Shown here: positions 45,464 through 56,589 of the stretch, one piece after another
Position numbering within the stretch: position 1 is the stretch's first letter
Layout: every line of letters starts with the position of its first letter
Notes under the pieces: model-generated
What the model saw: only the letters and a program-made list of their open reading frames with translations
Database searches by the model: none
What the model was told of the DNA's origin: nothing
Translations under genes and position numbers: made by a program
Origin: Pseudoscleropodium purum
Taxonomy: Eukaryota; Streptophyta; Bryopsida; Hypnales; Brachytheciaceae
Assembly: GCA_963969395.1 (NCBI GenBank)
Contig: OZ017799.1
Coordinates: forward strand, 12,402,501-12,466,500
DNA length: 64,000 nucleotides
Reading direction: 5' to 3'

Positions 45464-46030
45464 ATGGCAATTAATATGCCGGCAATTAACAAGCAGAGAA
45501 CCCAGGCAATCAAGGTTTATATTTCACTGTCTCCAACACAAGAAATCAAGGTATCGGCTCTCTGTTGTGGACCTTCAAAATTAAATCCCGAGAGTCCAAA
45601 GTCTCTTCCTTGCCAAGACTGGTCGTCCTTGATCGACTCGTATCATTTTCTGGAAACCAACGGAAGCCAAGCCTTGTCAGTGATTGAAATCGCTGAAGCT
45701 CAAAATCCGCTTAAGCTTGAATCTAGGTTCAATCCACCGAGTTCCAACAGCTTCCCATCGATCATAAATCCGTGGTTTTACCGACAATTCGATGTTCATG
45801 TGAGATCCACGGACGTATCATTTTGTTCTCAGATCCGGAGATTGAGAGCCATCGACGGCAAGCGAGAGCAAACCTAAACCCTAAACCATGTCTTCGAACT
45901 GCCTGGAATCTTTTTCCGATTGCTGAAAATGCCGCAGCTGTCCTTGGATTCCTTTCTTCGAGGTAATCTTTCCTGCTGGGGAAAGAGCATCCCTCCTCAG
46001 TCCTACTCAGGTAGATTGGCTCTCCAACTG
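45464..46030 (+). promoter_or_regulatory. Conserved unit module, best-preserved copy
   Basis: A 137-codon frame of unknown nature (from 45464) overlaps the module blocks TTTTACCGACAATTCGATG and CATTTTGTTCTCAGATCCGG. Then comes CAAACCTAAACCCTAAACC and an ATG (ATGTCTTCGAACTGCCTGG, 45888), the only copy with an ATG directly before the CTGGAATCTTT block. It ends CTTCGAG/GTAATC and later CTACTCAG/GTAGAT, two donor-like sites. There is no membrane-protein gene to its left, so it may be an ancestral or relocated copy. Confidence 0.45.
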
Positions 46031-47296
46031 TGCTTCTTACTCTTCACTTCTGTATAATTAGAATTTGAAACTCGTATTGTTGGAAGCACATCCAAAAGTA
46101 CTTTGAAGAGACATAACGAAATTCAAAATTACACACTAGACAACCGCTTCAAAAGCAAGGGTAAAGTCAAAAATTGAGAGAGGTCTTGGTAAATCAGGGA
46201 TACCAAAGTAGAATTGAGACATTGACAGTTTACATTTGGAAGCCTCGAGTATTTACTAGTTAACAAGAATATTCAAAATTCTATGTATTCTAACAATAAA
46301 ACCTATTTAAAGAGTGATGCAAATAGATTACACATGTGCTTGCGGAACTTGCATTACAAGTTATTGTATTGCATGGTTTTTAATGATATGAACATATAAA
46401 CTTCTAGAGTAAGGTTTGGATGATTGCAAGAAAGCCCATTCTACTAGTTTTGTTGCATTTTCAAGTAGTAGGGAGGGGAGTATTAGTCAAAAGCTTTTTG
46501 GAATATGAATATAATTGAATGATAAAAAAAGATGTAATGCCAAAAATTCAAGCGTACAAAAAGAATCTCAAAAAGTTATGTGTAAAAGTAAACGAAGAGA
46601 TAAACTGAAGAAAATGTGTAAGTACTTAGCCATGCATAATCCCTTCAACACCTTCTATTAAAAGAAGCTATAAAATATTACAATACCATAGGCAAGTAGT
46701 TGGTTTGACATGAATTGATTGAATAATTAATCAAAATAGAAAAATATTATAATTTTTCAATTTAAAAAAATCTTGTTAATATAGAATTTGTAAATTATTT
46801 TGTCCATGTATATTTTACACACCTTTGCAAGCTACTTCAAGCTTGATTTGTAGACTGAAGATGAATGCTTTATAAAAAGAGGAAAGTAGGAAGTACAATA
46901 ATCCTTGTGAAATATGTAATTTAGGATATGAAAAAGCTCAACCACTCATGGTCAAGTCAAATGCATTAATTGCAAATCTTTATAGTAGAACTTCAAACCT
47001 CATTTAACATTTATCATAAGCACTTTGATAGCCAAGATGTAGATGATGTAAAGATTAGAAAAGTCAAAACTAACAAATAAAGGATTATTTTCATTCATCT
47101 AATTTTTTAGTACTTTCTAGGTAAATTTTGTGCATTGTAGAAGACAGATATGTATAGAATTTATATGAATTTAGAATGAATATATATATTGAGAGCACTT
47201 AAAAATTATGACACTCTTGAACATGAAGAGCCTTCTCTCAGTGTCTCTTTTTCTATAGTAGCACTATAATACAAATATATAATAATATGAAGAGTT
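46031..47296. other. AT-rich intergenic DNA
   Basis: No supportable feature. Confidence 0.4.
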
Positions 47297-47510
47297 CACT
47301 AGAAGAAACTCGGATTTTTTTTTGACAACTTTGGATTTTTTGGAATGGATTTTTTTACATCTATGTTGACATTTAGCTATTTTTATGTTTTTCATGATGT
47401 TCATTGGATGTTATTTTTGACATAAAACAACTAGATGTCAACATAGATGTAAAAAAAATCCATTCCAAAAAATCCAAGCTCATCACCTAAAAAGTGGGTT
47501 TCTTATAGTG
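47297..47510. mobile_element. CACTA-like foldback element
   Basis: Starts CACTAGAAGAAAC and ends GTTTCTTATAGTG; the arms include TTTGGATTTTTTGGAATGG and CCATTCCAAAAAATCCAA. Length 214 bp. A 3-bp target duplication cannot be confirmed (GTT versus GCT). Confidence 0.7.
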
Positions 47511-48397
47511 GCTTAGTCTTTTACCATAGTAGGTCACCTATTAGATGCATCATATGGATGATAAGGCAATTTTTTATGTGCCACGTTTGCTTGTACATAA
47601 TATTGAATTAAATAATTTGTAGTTTCTTTCTAGGTCTTTAACTTTACAAAATCTTAGGCACTTTAAGATGGAGAAGAAATGATCACTAACACTAACATCC
47701 TTCATTCATCACCTTCTCATTCAAAATCCAAATTCCCACACTCAAAGGTTCAGTATTATGTAGTTGGACACGTATAAAGATTCAATTCTTCTTCTTCTCC
47801 TTCATCTTGCTTTGATAAATGGCAACTTTCCAAAATTGTTTTTTGACAGAAAAACATGTTTTCAAGAAGTTGGGTTTGATTATAATTTGGGGGATTTAAG
47901 ATTTGAGGATTTTTTTGCCACACAAGAACAAAGTGCACTCCACATTATTGGACGTTCTTGGAGACTTGTGAGCTCTCATTTTACAATAAAAACCCATTTT
48001 CCAAGGGCTGTTCATTTTCAGGCAATCAAAACCTTCCATACTTTTTTCCCTCACCTTTGGACCTGGTGTAAATTGGGCCATAGTGTATACAATTTCATTT
48101 AATTCCATGGAGCCAGGACATGTAGATTAAGTTACAATCCAATCATCATTTTTTAATTTGAGCCCAAGTACGTCAGTGTAAGGGGCTTGAACAAATCCAC
48201 ATGCCAATTCTCCAAACTTAGGATTGACCCATTCTTTACTAACTTCAAACCAACTAGATCTTTTCTGTTATAACTATGGACATTGCAATTCATCAATCGG
48301 GAGGCAAAACACAAAGATTCATATCCTTCTTTTTAGGACAAAGACACCTAGATATCCAAAATATCAAGTTTGTTACATTGGCACCTTTCAACGAGTA
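47511..48397. other. Intergenic DNA
   Basis: A 112-codon frame at 47764 overlaps an equal frame on the other strand. Neither shows a domain, and I do not call a gene. Confidence 0.35.
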
Positions 48398-48553
48398 AGG
48401 TAACTTTGCCTATGACAAGCAAAATGGGAGGGAGCCCTTCACATGCATAATTATACTAATGGTGTACATTCCAATTCTGAAATGTGTACCACTACAATAA
48501 TTTTGCCTTTGATAGGCTCCTTTCCATTTTGCTTGCCATGGGCAGAGTTACCT
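48398..48553. mobile_element. Foldback MITE with AGGTAACT ends and TA duplication
   Basis: Left AGGTAACTTTGCC...GACAAGCAAAATGG and right complementary CCATTTTGCTTGCC...GGCAGAGTTACCT. Flanked on both sides by TA (48396-48397, 48554-48555), the duplication expected of Tc1/mariner-like elements. Confidence 0.65.
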
Positions 48554-48749
48554 TATATCTGGATCAAGAATTGACTGTGATAGTGCCACTTTTGAATTTC
48601 CACAAAATTCATGAAATAATTTGACACTTCTCATAATTCCGCTTCTCTTGCCGTATTGTTGTAGGAACTTCTTAAGTTGTTGAAAAGCAGAAGTCCGAGC
48701 TTCAGAATTCAGACTCTCCCCAATTGTGTATCTTAGGCTTCCCCTCTTG

Positions 48750-49320
48750 ATATATGCAGGTCCCGAGAATCCAATGCTTGCTGAATCAAAGGTTTCCATC
48801 TCAAATACATAACAACACAAGGGAGCAACTCAAGAGCATGAAGAAAAAGAAAAATTGACTGCAACCATCTAGTTGACAAGCCTGGCATAACTGAAGAGTT
48901 TGTTCATTTTGTGTCATGCATCCTAATGAAGAATAGAGAGCATGACAAAATATTGCACACAAGAAACTCACATTAAGATCAATCCCTGCCAGTTAAGGCC
49001 TTTTCGAGGGTCGCTTAGCATGCCAAATCTTTCAAAGGTGCCGATTCTATTATAGAGGGTCGATTCTATCGTGGGAACACGAGGAGAAAGTTGCGGGAAT
49101 TTACTCTTAATGCCAGGGAATCCACCCTTCAAGGCACATTTTGCCCTGCTCATGGGCCAAAGCTCGCCCAGAAGCCCACTTGCAGGCAAAATGCACCTTG
49201 AAGGACGTGTTCTCTAGTACGGAAACGCCAAAGGAAGCTCATAGGTTCACATAGCTCAAGTCACTAACATAGAGGAAAGCAATTTATGACAAGTCTAGTC
49301 CATATTGAAGCACGCTTCAA
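48750..49320. repeat. Unit-flank paralogue of 27.8-28.3 kb with an inserted segment
   Basis: Aligns with the 3' flank of unit B but contains about 240 bp more between AAACTCACAT and GAAGCTCATAGG. The extra DNA holds a 79-bp hairpin (49126-49204; arms CCTTCAAGGCACATTTTGCC and GGCAAAATGCACCTTGAAGG). Confidence 0.5.
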
Positions 49321-49959
49321 TTGGACATGAAAAGAATGTCAATGAGGCCTTCTAATTTACAACTAGAAGGCAAACATTCAACAAAGTGTTGCAATAGTGC
49401 CTCCAGAGTCACCCCCTTCACATTCCAGTTGCTATTCTCATATAGTTTCTAGAGGTTCAATTTTTTTCCCCATCATGACACCATCCAAGGGACTTCCGAG
49501 TGAGATTACAATTGCGGATACAAATCCAAAGCTACATTCTAAATGCACCACATCTTTTACCCAACCATGTTTGCAATTTTTTGTATGAAAATCAGTTCTT
49601 CACAACTAGGTGTCTAGTGTTTCAGTAAGTTAGTGCGCCATGACCAATATGCAAGCATGTAATGCTCACACTACATCAACTTTACATAATTGTGAGATGT
49701 ACAACCTCTACACTACAACCAGGGCAAACGGATGAACAACATCCAATCCAAAATACCATCATCTTCACAACTTCCACTCAAAGCCTTCGCACACTCACAA
49801 GATCCTAGAGCCAAGTGAGGAATTCCATACATTTCATCAATCTAGAGCATTCTACCTTCTTCCACCAAGTTTCATAGCATATCTCATGAAATATCACAAT
49901 TATGCACATAGACTTGTCAATTGCAAATACATGAAAAGTAAAAATTTGACTATATTAGA

Positions 49960-50600
49960 TGAAAGAGAATACAACTATTTACAACTAATTCTCATTCTCC
50001 AAAGAGTTAAAGTATGAGAAAGATTCTATTCTTGTATACTATCAATCAATTTATTCTACCTAGGAAAGCACTTGGGATGAATAGTTTGAATATTGAACAT
50101 CGACTCTTGCATTCCAATGCCTAAAAGTGATAACTTAGCTCCAAAAGAAACTATTAAATATATTAAGTGAATAATGTCATGATCCATTGTTATGATGCAT
50201 ACCATTTGGATGGTCACATCATCATCCTTAAACTCTTTCATTTGTAAATTTGGCAACAACCTTGAGTTTAAAATTTGGTTCCAACAAAATAAAGATAATA
50301 CTTTGTTCCTTAAGCAAGTGGTTGCAACTTGCAAAAGGTGTTACAAGTGATGCAATTGTTGCGCTATTAGTCCTACAAATTTCCAAAGTACTATTGGACC
50401 TTCATGAACCTTGCTTCAGTAAAATATTGAAAACAATATTTTGGATATCTTGATGTGATTCATAAGGCCAATGTTGTAACATTGAAGTGCACAAGCTTCT
50501 AGAAGCTCTTCCCAATCAACTTGAATGTTGTTGAAGTTCTTAAAACTACTAAAACAAATTAAGTGCATCAGAATCTATGCCACTCCTTCTTTTAGATAAT
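49960..50600 (-). pseudogene. Possible sixth, very decayed membrane-gene relic
   Basis: AGAGAATACAACTATTTACA and GGAAAGCACTTGGGATGAATAG followed by TTGAATATTGAACATC match the 3' end of the gene copies in order and orientation. Beyond about 50.15 kb the similarity is lost to my eye. Confidence 0.35.
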
Positions 50601-51328
50601 TATATCCCATTGGACTCATGAATGGTGTGTGCCCTACACTCTTCCAAATGATTCTTGTCCTACAATTTCAATCCTCGCTAAACTTAGGATTTGTATCTAA
50701 AACATTATACAATATAGGGTGCTAAGAAATAGCACACCAATGAACATAAATAAATGTTGGGCAAAATAATTAAATCCACACAAACAATGATATTACTCAA
50801 GCAAAGTCTTTCACCTAATGATCTATCAAGGAATCACATAAATCATGGCACTCATGTAAAGTAATTTGTGACAAGGCTAGTCTTCAATGAAGCACATGAG
50901 AGTTGAACATCAAAAAAATATCAATGAGGCCTTCTATTCTACAAGTACAAGACAAACATTCAACAAAAGTGGCAGTATGAGGAAGTAGCATCTAAAACCA
51001 TTTGAAGAAGGTTTTAAGCATAGATTCTTTTATTGAACAAAAAGTGTTTTTCTTATGTCTTATTAGTAGTCAAAAGGGAATTCTAGAAAGTTCTACAATG
51101 CAATTTGTGGAAATTGAATGAGTGAACTATATATGAATCTTCAAAGTGTTGAAATAATTGCACCTAAATTTGATTCCAAATTCTCTCGAAAAGATATTGA
51201 AAATTTTGGTTAAGAATTTGTAGAGGTCACTTTATGAGATGGTAAGGTGTAGCTATTTAAGCCATAAGTCTTCCCTTCATTCCAAATTCTATTCTCATTG
51301 ATTTCCAAGGAGTCATAAGTCTTATCAT
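50601..51328. other. AT-rich intergenic DNA
   Basis: No gene recognised. Confidence 0.35.
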
Positions 51329-51454
51329 CAGGGCTTTTATTTTTAGCAAAATTTTGCCAAACTATCAAAAATTTGACCTCTCTAGCTTCATCCCTCTAAA
51401 ACCGGCCTCTGGAGTGAAGACAACAAGGGGGACATTGTTCCACAAGAAGCCCTA
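51329..51454. mobile_element. 126-bp hAT-like MITE, CAGGGCTTTTATTTTT family
   Basis: Starts CAGGGCTTTTATTTTT and ends AGAAGCCCTA, with 8-bp flanks CTTATCAT and TTTATCAT (7 of 8). The interior (CTTCATCCCTCTAAAA, AAGGGGGACATTGTTCCA) is shared with 55365-55494. Confidence 0.8.
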
Positions 51455-52132
51455 TTTATCATCATTCCAATTTTTATTTTCACTAGTTTCTAAGATTTCC
51501 AATTTTAGTCACTTGATCACCCGAAAACAAAGTACTTCCATTCAAATTATGATAAGTGTGACTCAAATCCAAATCAACATTGTGAAAAATGTACATCCAT
51601 TTGATGCATAGTTTAGAATGTACTAAACTTCATAACAAGGTCCTAGACTTGGATTTCAAAATATAAATGAGACTCTCATGTTTTAGAATTCATATTGAAA
51701 CTTCTTGTTTTGATCTCCTTATTCATTTTGTAGCACAAAAACAAATCTATTGTGGAAACATTTTCCACCTCTAAACTAAAACTTACTATGACAAACAATG
51801 AAATTGGATGTATAAACAAACCACAAGCACACTCCCTTGCAAAGTCCATTCCAAGACTCCCCCACTCACAATTAATGACCATAATGCCAAGTGAGGAATT
51901 CCATGTAAACCACCAATTAATGTCCACCAATAGTTACCAACCATCTAGCACCAAGTTTTTACATCCTATGAAATCAAATCACATTATATACAAAGACTTA
52001 AAGCATGCATGTGTATATAACAACACTTTGATATTAATAACATTGGAGAGAATACAACTTCTTCCACCAAAGACTTTTTGCTAAAGGAGTCGAAATATGA
52101 AATCTTTCAACTCACATATGCTACCACTAAAA

Positions 52133-53374
52133 TTATCCTATATAGGGAAGCACTTGGGATAGATAGTTGGAAGATTGAACATCAAATTCTTCTCCCTTCC
52201 AATACTTAAATGTTACAACTAGGGCCCACACATATCCTACTAAATTCAATGACACTATTGATAGCGTGAAATAGAAATACATATAGCCACAAGATTCTAT
52301 AAATCCTAAATCATGTATTCCTCCCAAAACAAGACTCACCTCAAAAAGTATAATGGGTACTATACATATTCTACTCAAAGTCTTTAGAAAGTTGTAAAAA
52401 AAGTAAGCACCCACTACTAATAGAATCCCACATGCAATTGATACTCCAAGCCTAGATCTCCCTCTACATTTGAATTTGAAACCTTTTATATTCTTGCATT
52501 CTTCTAAGAACTTTGCTTCTTCATCAGGAAGCAAGTAAAGAAGGAGGGGTCTATGACCTATGCTTGCAAAATTATGAAGGACACCTTTCATGAGAATCAC
52601 TATGTTCAAAACACAAGCAATGGCTTCTATTGGACTCACTCGAAGTCCTTGCACACAACGAACTACAACCCCATAGATGTAGCCTATGGCTTGTGCACTT
52701 GCAATAGTCATACTCAAGCTTGAGTTCCCTCGAAGGAATTTGAGTTCATCATATGGTGGGAGCACATTTGATCTCAACAATGCTAGTTCTCCAAGTCGTC
52801 CAAGTTCAACATTGAATCGTTTGGAATCCGCCACTTTGTTGCCAATAACTAGTGCCTCTGAAAGGTCATCAAAAGACACTTTGGTCTTAAAGAATATGGA
52901 ATTGCGATTCTCCTCATCAATAGCCAAAGATAAATTCACAATAACATTACAACCCGAGATGATCTTGATGTGGGATTTCCTCCAAGGATAGAGTGGGGCA
53001 ATTACATCATTTCCAAGTGCTTCACGAAGGTTGGCTACCATTGCCATGCCACTCATGGTGTTGTGAAGCATACCCCATAGAACAACCAAAGGGTTCAAGG
53101 CGCTCATGAAAAATGTTTCAAAAACATTTACTATTGTACTTCTATCTTTCCCTTTCGTAGCTCCCCAAACATCCATGGTCAAGACAACCAAGGTGACAAT
53201 GAAACCCCACATAGATGTCCACCAATCCCGTCGACATTGTCTTCCAATACACTCAATAGGACATGTCTTACAAGGTTGATCTGTGTCGCTTTGTGCATAC
53301 ACCACACTCACAAAGGTTGCAATAGAAACCAAGGGAAGAAATGAGTGAACTAGATCCATACACCTCCGCATCAT
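52133..53374 (-). CDS. Multi-pass membrane protein, the one intact member (copy D)
   Basis: Open for 413 codons from the first ATG (53374; a second ATG follows directly) to TAA at 52133. The frame is open 8 codons further upstream with no ATG, next to an acceptor-like TTCTTTTAG, so an upstream exon is possible. Residues 9-27 are hydrophobic and end VVYAQS, like a cleavable signal. A short segment with four cysteines follows (C35, C38, C42, C47; spacing CxxCx3Cx4C). Predicted membrane spans are near 54-71, 86-103, 223-239, 246-263, 309-327, 334-352 and 363-390, with a soluble loop at 104-220. Conserved among all copies are WWTSMWGFIVTL, SGMAM.ANL.EALG.DVIAPLYPW and SPIEAIACVLN. I do not recognise the family and propose no reaction. 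Upkeep of one open copy among five suggests it is the functional member. Confidence 0.75.
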   Translation of the reverse strand: MMRRCMDLVHSFLPLVSIATFVSVVYAQSDTDQPCKTCPIECIGRQCRRDWWTSMWGFIVTLVVLTMDVWGATKGKDRSTIVNVFETFFMSALNPLVVLWGMLHNTMSGMAMVANLREALGNDVIAPLYPWRKSHIKIISGCNVIVNLSLAIDEENRNSIFFKTKVSFDDLSEALVIGNKVADSKRFNVELGRLGELALLRSNVLPPYDELKFLRGNSSLSMTIASAQAIGYIYGVVVRCVQGLRVSPIEAIACVLNIVILMKGVLHNFASIGHRPLLLYLLPDEEAKFLEECKNIKGFKFKCRGRSRLGVSIACGILLVVGAYFFYNFLKTLSRICIVPIILFEVSLVLGGIHDLGFIESCGYMYFYFTLSIVSLNLVGYVWALVVTFKYWKGEEFDVQSSNYLSQVLPYIG

Positions 53375-53700
53375 TCTTTGAAGATAATTTGAGAACAACC
53401 TAAAAGAATGAAATACACACTTAGAACCTCAAGCAATGATCTCAATGAACCAAGTTGAATACATTGTTGCACAATCATCCAACAAGAAGGAACACACTTG
53501 CAAAGCAAAAAAAACATGGTCCCTCCTTTTAAACATTGAATGCACCATATTATAACTATAATCATTTCCATAGTCACCTCATGTGTCCATAATGAGGCTC
53601 TTCAATAATATCATATGAATGGACTAACTACTCAAAATATGAATACCTTGACTCCATAGAAGGCGCTAGTTAGTGAAGACACGGTGATGCATGTCATGTA

Positions 53701-54432
53701 AGGTTGTTACAAGAAACACTTGTCCTATTTTTGTCCCCTTGGTCTCGGACTTGAGTTTTTTGACTCATAACTTTCACATCATATGTCTATTTTCTATGAA
53801 ATTCGAATGGAAGGTAAATGTAGTAGTTTTAGACATTCCATACTTTTTTTCAATTTTTAAAAATTTATTAACTATTTTTAAACTACCCCAATAGGATGTC
53901 TACCTTGGCAATTATAGAGGGTTTTAGTACTATTTTCAATCCAAAAATACGAATTTGAAAGTGAAAATTGAGATACTAGGAGTTATACTAAAGTTACACA
54001 AATCTGTCCAAGATTTTATAAAAGTAGAAAATTGTCCACCTTCCAAATGTGTTCAAAGTACACTACCTAGATATACATGTAGGGAATACAATTTTTATTT
54101 TCTAAAGATGAAAAATGGTTAAAAAGGAGCATCTTCAAGTAAGGAAAATGGATTTTATTTTTTCTTTGAAATATCTGAGTTTTTTTACTATTCTCTAAAA
54201 ATCAAATTCAAAAGTATCTATTTTCTTGCATTTATCTAGACCTCTTTTGTTGTGCATAACTTTTAAAGATAAATTTTTCTAGGTCTGAATTTTCACACAT
54301 ACACTTTTTAGAACACTTTATAAATTATTCATATTTTATTTCATTTTTAAAAACTTTATTCCAAAAGTCAAAATACTCCAGTACTAAAACCATTTTGAGC
54401 CAAAAACGGCAGGTGTTTCTTGCAACTACCCT
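53701..54432. mobile_element. MITE with (G)GTTGTTACAAGAAACACTTG ends, third copy
   Basis: Left AGGTTGTTACAAGAAACAC and right GTGTTTCTTGCAACTACCCT are imperfect inverted repeats. In units A and C the flanking sequence is continuous (GCATATC...). The interior matches 36871-37607. Target duplication unclear. Confidence 0.7.
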
Positions 54433-54909
54433 GTCCAAGAATCTCGACACAAAACAAAGTGCAACTGTGCAAATGAAGTACGAGCTCTTAGAGAGTCCAG
54501 GAGTTGCCAAAGCCAGTATAAGAAGAAGCAAACTGTACCTCTTCGCAAAGAGCTCGCTTCACTTCACCGCTAGCTAGGAACAAGAACAGCTACGGAGCTT
54601 CAATATAGGAATACGCGAGATCGAGCTCCCGCATGTACTGCACTTGTTTGGAACTGTTGGTAGAAGCAGAATGATTCAAGGCGCTCGATCTTTAAACAAC
54701 TTGCGGATACTGGATCGGAGCTGATGTGGAGCTGCACTCACGTCGTAGACCGAGTTCAGAAGAAAACATGCACGACCAAGTAAAAGGACTCCCGCGACGT
54801 ACTGCAACGAAAACCCACAACAGCGGCGAAATGCAGAGCAGTGATTCTGATCGAAGGGGGTGCGGAGCCACAGCCCAGAATTGCAACACAACTGACGAGA
54901 GAGAGACTG

Positions 54910-55170
54910 CTCAAAACGACTGAGGCGCACTCATTTATGCGTTCTCCACAACTCCCTGGCAATGAATCTACCGACAATTTGGAGATCTACAATACCATTT
55001 TGTTCTCAGATCCGAAGATTTAGGGTCAGTGGGGGCCAGTGGGGGCAAGTGGCAGATGTACTGTACAGACTACTAAATTGGGCTTCGACTGCCTGGAATC
55101 TTTACCGATTGTTGACAATGGCAGCTGTCCTTGGATCCCCTTCTTGGAGGTATTTCTGCTGGGGGCACTG
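54910..55170 (+). promoter_or_regulatory. Conserved unit module, copy D
   Basis: GCGCACTCATTTATGCGTTC (TATA-like word on minus facing gene D), CCGACAATTTGGAGATCTAC, CTGCCTGGAATCTTTACCG and GACAATGGCAGCTGTCC. Nearly identical to copy A. It lies 1.5 kb upstream of intact gene D because of the MITE at 53701-54432. Confidence 0.5.
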
Positions 55171-55364
55171 CCACCGAAGCCACTTGACATTGGAATGATA
55201 ATGAATTTTGTTCCATCTGCCAGTTCAAATCAAAGGTTGCTTTTTCAGAATCTAATTGAATTGGTCGTCGTTTTACCAATTGGATCCTTGGTCCTTCAAG
55301 AGTTAAAACAACTGGTTTACAATGATACAAATGGGTGATGAAGACTCTTTAACCATGTATAGAC

Positions 55365-55494
55365 CAGGGCTTTTATTTTTGGTGAAATTTCGCTAGATTG
55401 TCATAAAACTAACCTATTTGGCTTCGTCCCTCTAAAAATTGGTCTCTGGAATGAAGCTAGCAAGGGGGACATTGTTCCAAAAAAGAAAGCCCTG
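55365..55494. mobile_element. 130-bp hAT-like MITE, second copy
   Basis: CAGGGCTTTTATTTTT start and AAAGCCCTG end; 8-bp flanks GTATAGAC (55357-55364) and GTATGGAC (55495-55502). The paralogous site in unit A (about 21380) has no insertion. Confidence 0.85.
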
Positions 55495-55820
55495 GTATGG
55501 ACTAGCTGGTCTCTAGAGAAATCATCATTTTTTAATACCGTGGGAATCAATCGCTTGAAAAAATGGAAAAGTATTCATTAGAAGTCAAACTGTTGTAGAA
55601 GATGTTTCCTTTCCAAAATTGTGAAGAGGAATGGTTGCACTTCTGTCCTATTCTCTGTCATCCATCGGCAGCGTTACAGGGTTAAGAGTCAATTGAAGTA
55701 GCAACATTTTATAGAACTTCATTACACACAGACCTCTTTAACGAAATGGAAACCCAAAATTTCATGTGATGATCATTTGAATCCCTAGTTTGTTGAACAC
55801 TGTATGCGTTGTTTTTCAAG

Positions 55821-56029
55821 AGGAAGCGCGGGTGGAGACAGTTGGACCTGGGTCTGGTACATTGATCCATCGCCATGACTGCGTTGAAATCTTCCTAGTC
55901 CTCAAAATAAAGGTGGTTCTGTGTACAGTAATTGCTCCTCCATCAAATATAACAAATTCTCCGGAGAAGCTGTTGCTACCCCGTTCTGTCAACTCACCGT
56001 TCTCCATTCCAGTGAATGTAGTTCACCAG
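55821..56029 (+). pseudogene. ABP1: Auxin-binding protein 1 exon, copy D (frameshifted)
   Basis: Same boundaries as copy A (TTTTTCAAG acceptor, CAG/GTATTG donor). It reads EEARVETVGPGSGTLIHRHD then CVEIFLVLK, then shifts frame at the same place as copy A before GGSVYSNCSSIKYNKFSGEA. A further 2-bp loss in CCGTTCT-GTCAAC shifts it again before IPVNVVHQ. Metal-ligand positions (His-x-His, Glu, final His) are still readable. The shared first shift predates the duplication, so the ABP1 copy was already broken when duplicated, unless the shift reflects an unmodelled junction. Confidence 0.75.
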
Positions 56030-56369
56030 GTATTGGCAGCACTTTTATAGAATTCTCCTCACACCATTATTCAAGTTGTGTGGAGAGGATGTACTGTTTT
56101 CATGAGGTCAAAAAGGAAAATATAATTTGAATCCAAATTTTGTAACACATGGTTCTAACATAATGCAATGTCAAGCTACTGTGAAATCTTGCTGGACTAC
56201 TGCCTTTCTTTTTATGCATGTGCTTTATTTCTTCCTGAATGAAGTTCAAATCAAGTTTATATTAACATCAAGGCTATATATTAGCATCATGAGACTTCTT
56301 ATGATATATAATCTTGATTTTGATTTCTAAACAGTGTTTTAAACTAATTCTAAGGAATGCTATTCATTT

Positions 56370-56589
56370 CACTACAAGAGAAATGGGTGTTTTAAGTGAG
56401 TTTCTAAGCATAATCCTAAACATAAGATTATAAGTAATGACCTTTAAAGAGATTTCAGCAAAAATTTACTAGAAATACATGTGTTTTAAGTAAAATTTTG
56501 CTATAAATATCTTTAAAGGTCATTATTTATAATCTTATGTTTAGGACTATATTTAAAACTCACTTAAAACACCCATTTCTCTTGTAGTG
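56370..56589. mobile_element. CACTA-like foldback MITE, copy D
   Basis: CACTACAAGAGAAATGGGTG at the left and its complement CACCCATTTCTCTTGTAGTG at the right form a perfect 20-bp inverted repeat, continuing into a hairpin across the element. Orthologous to 22271-22491. Confidence 0.85.

Noticed and set aside
47764..48108. A 112-codon plus frame and a 70-codon minus frame
   Set aside because: No domain, no second copy, and equal openness on both strands in AT-rich DNA; coding not supported.
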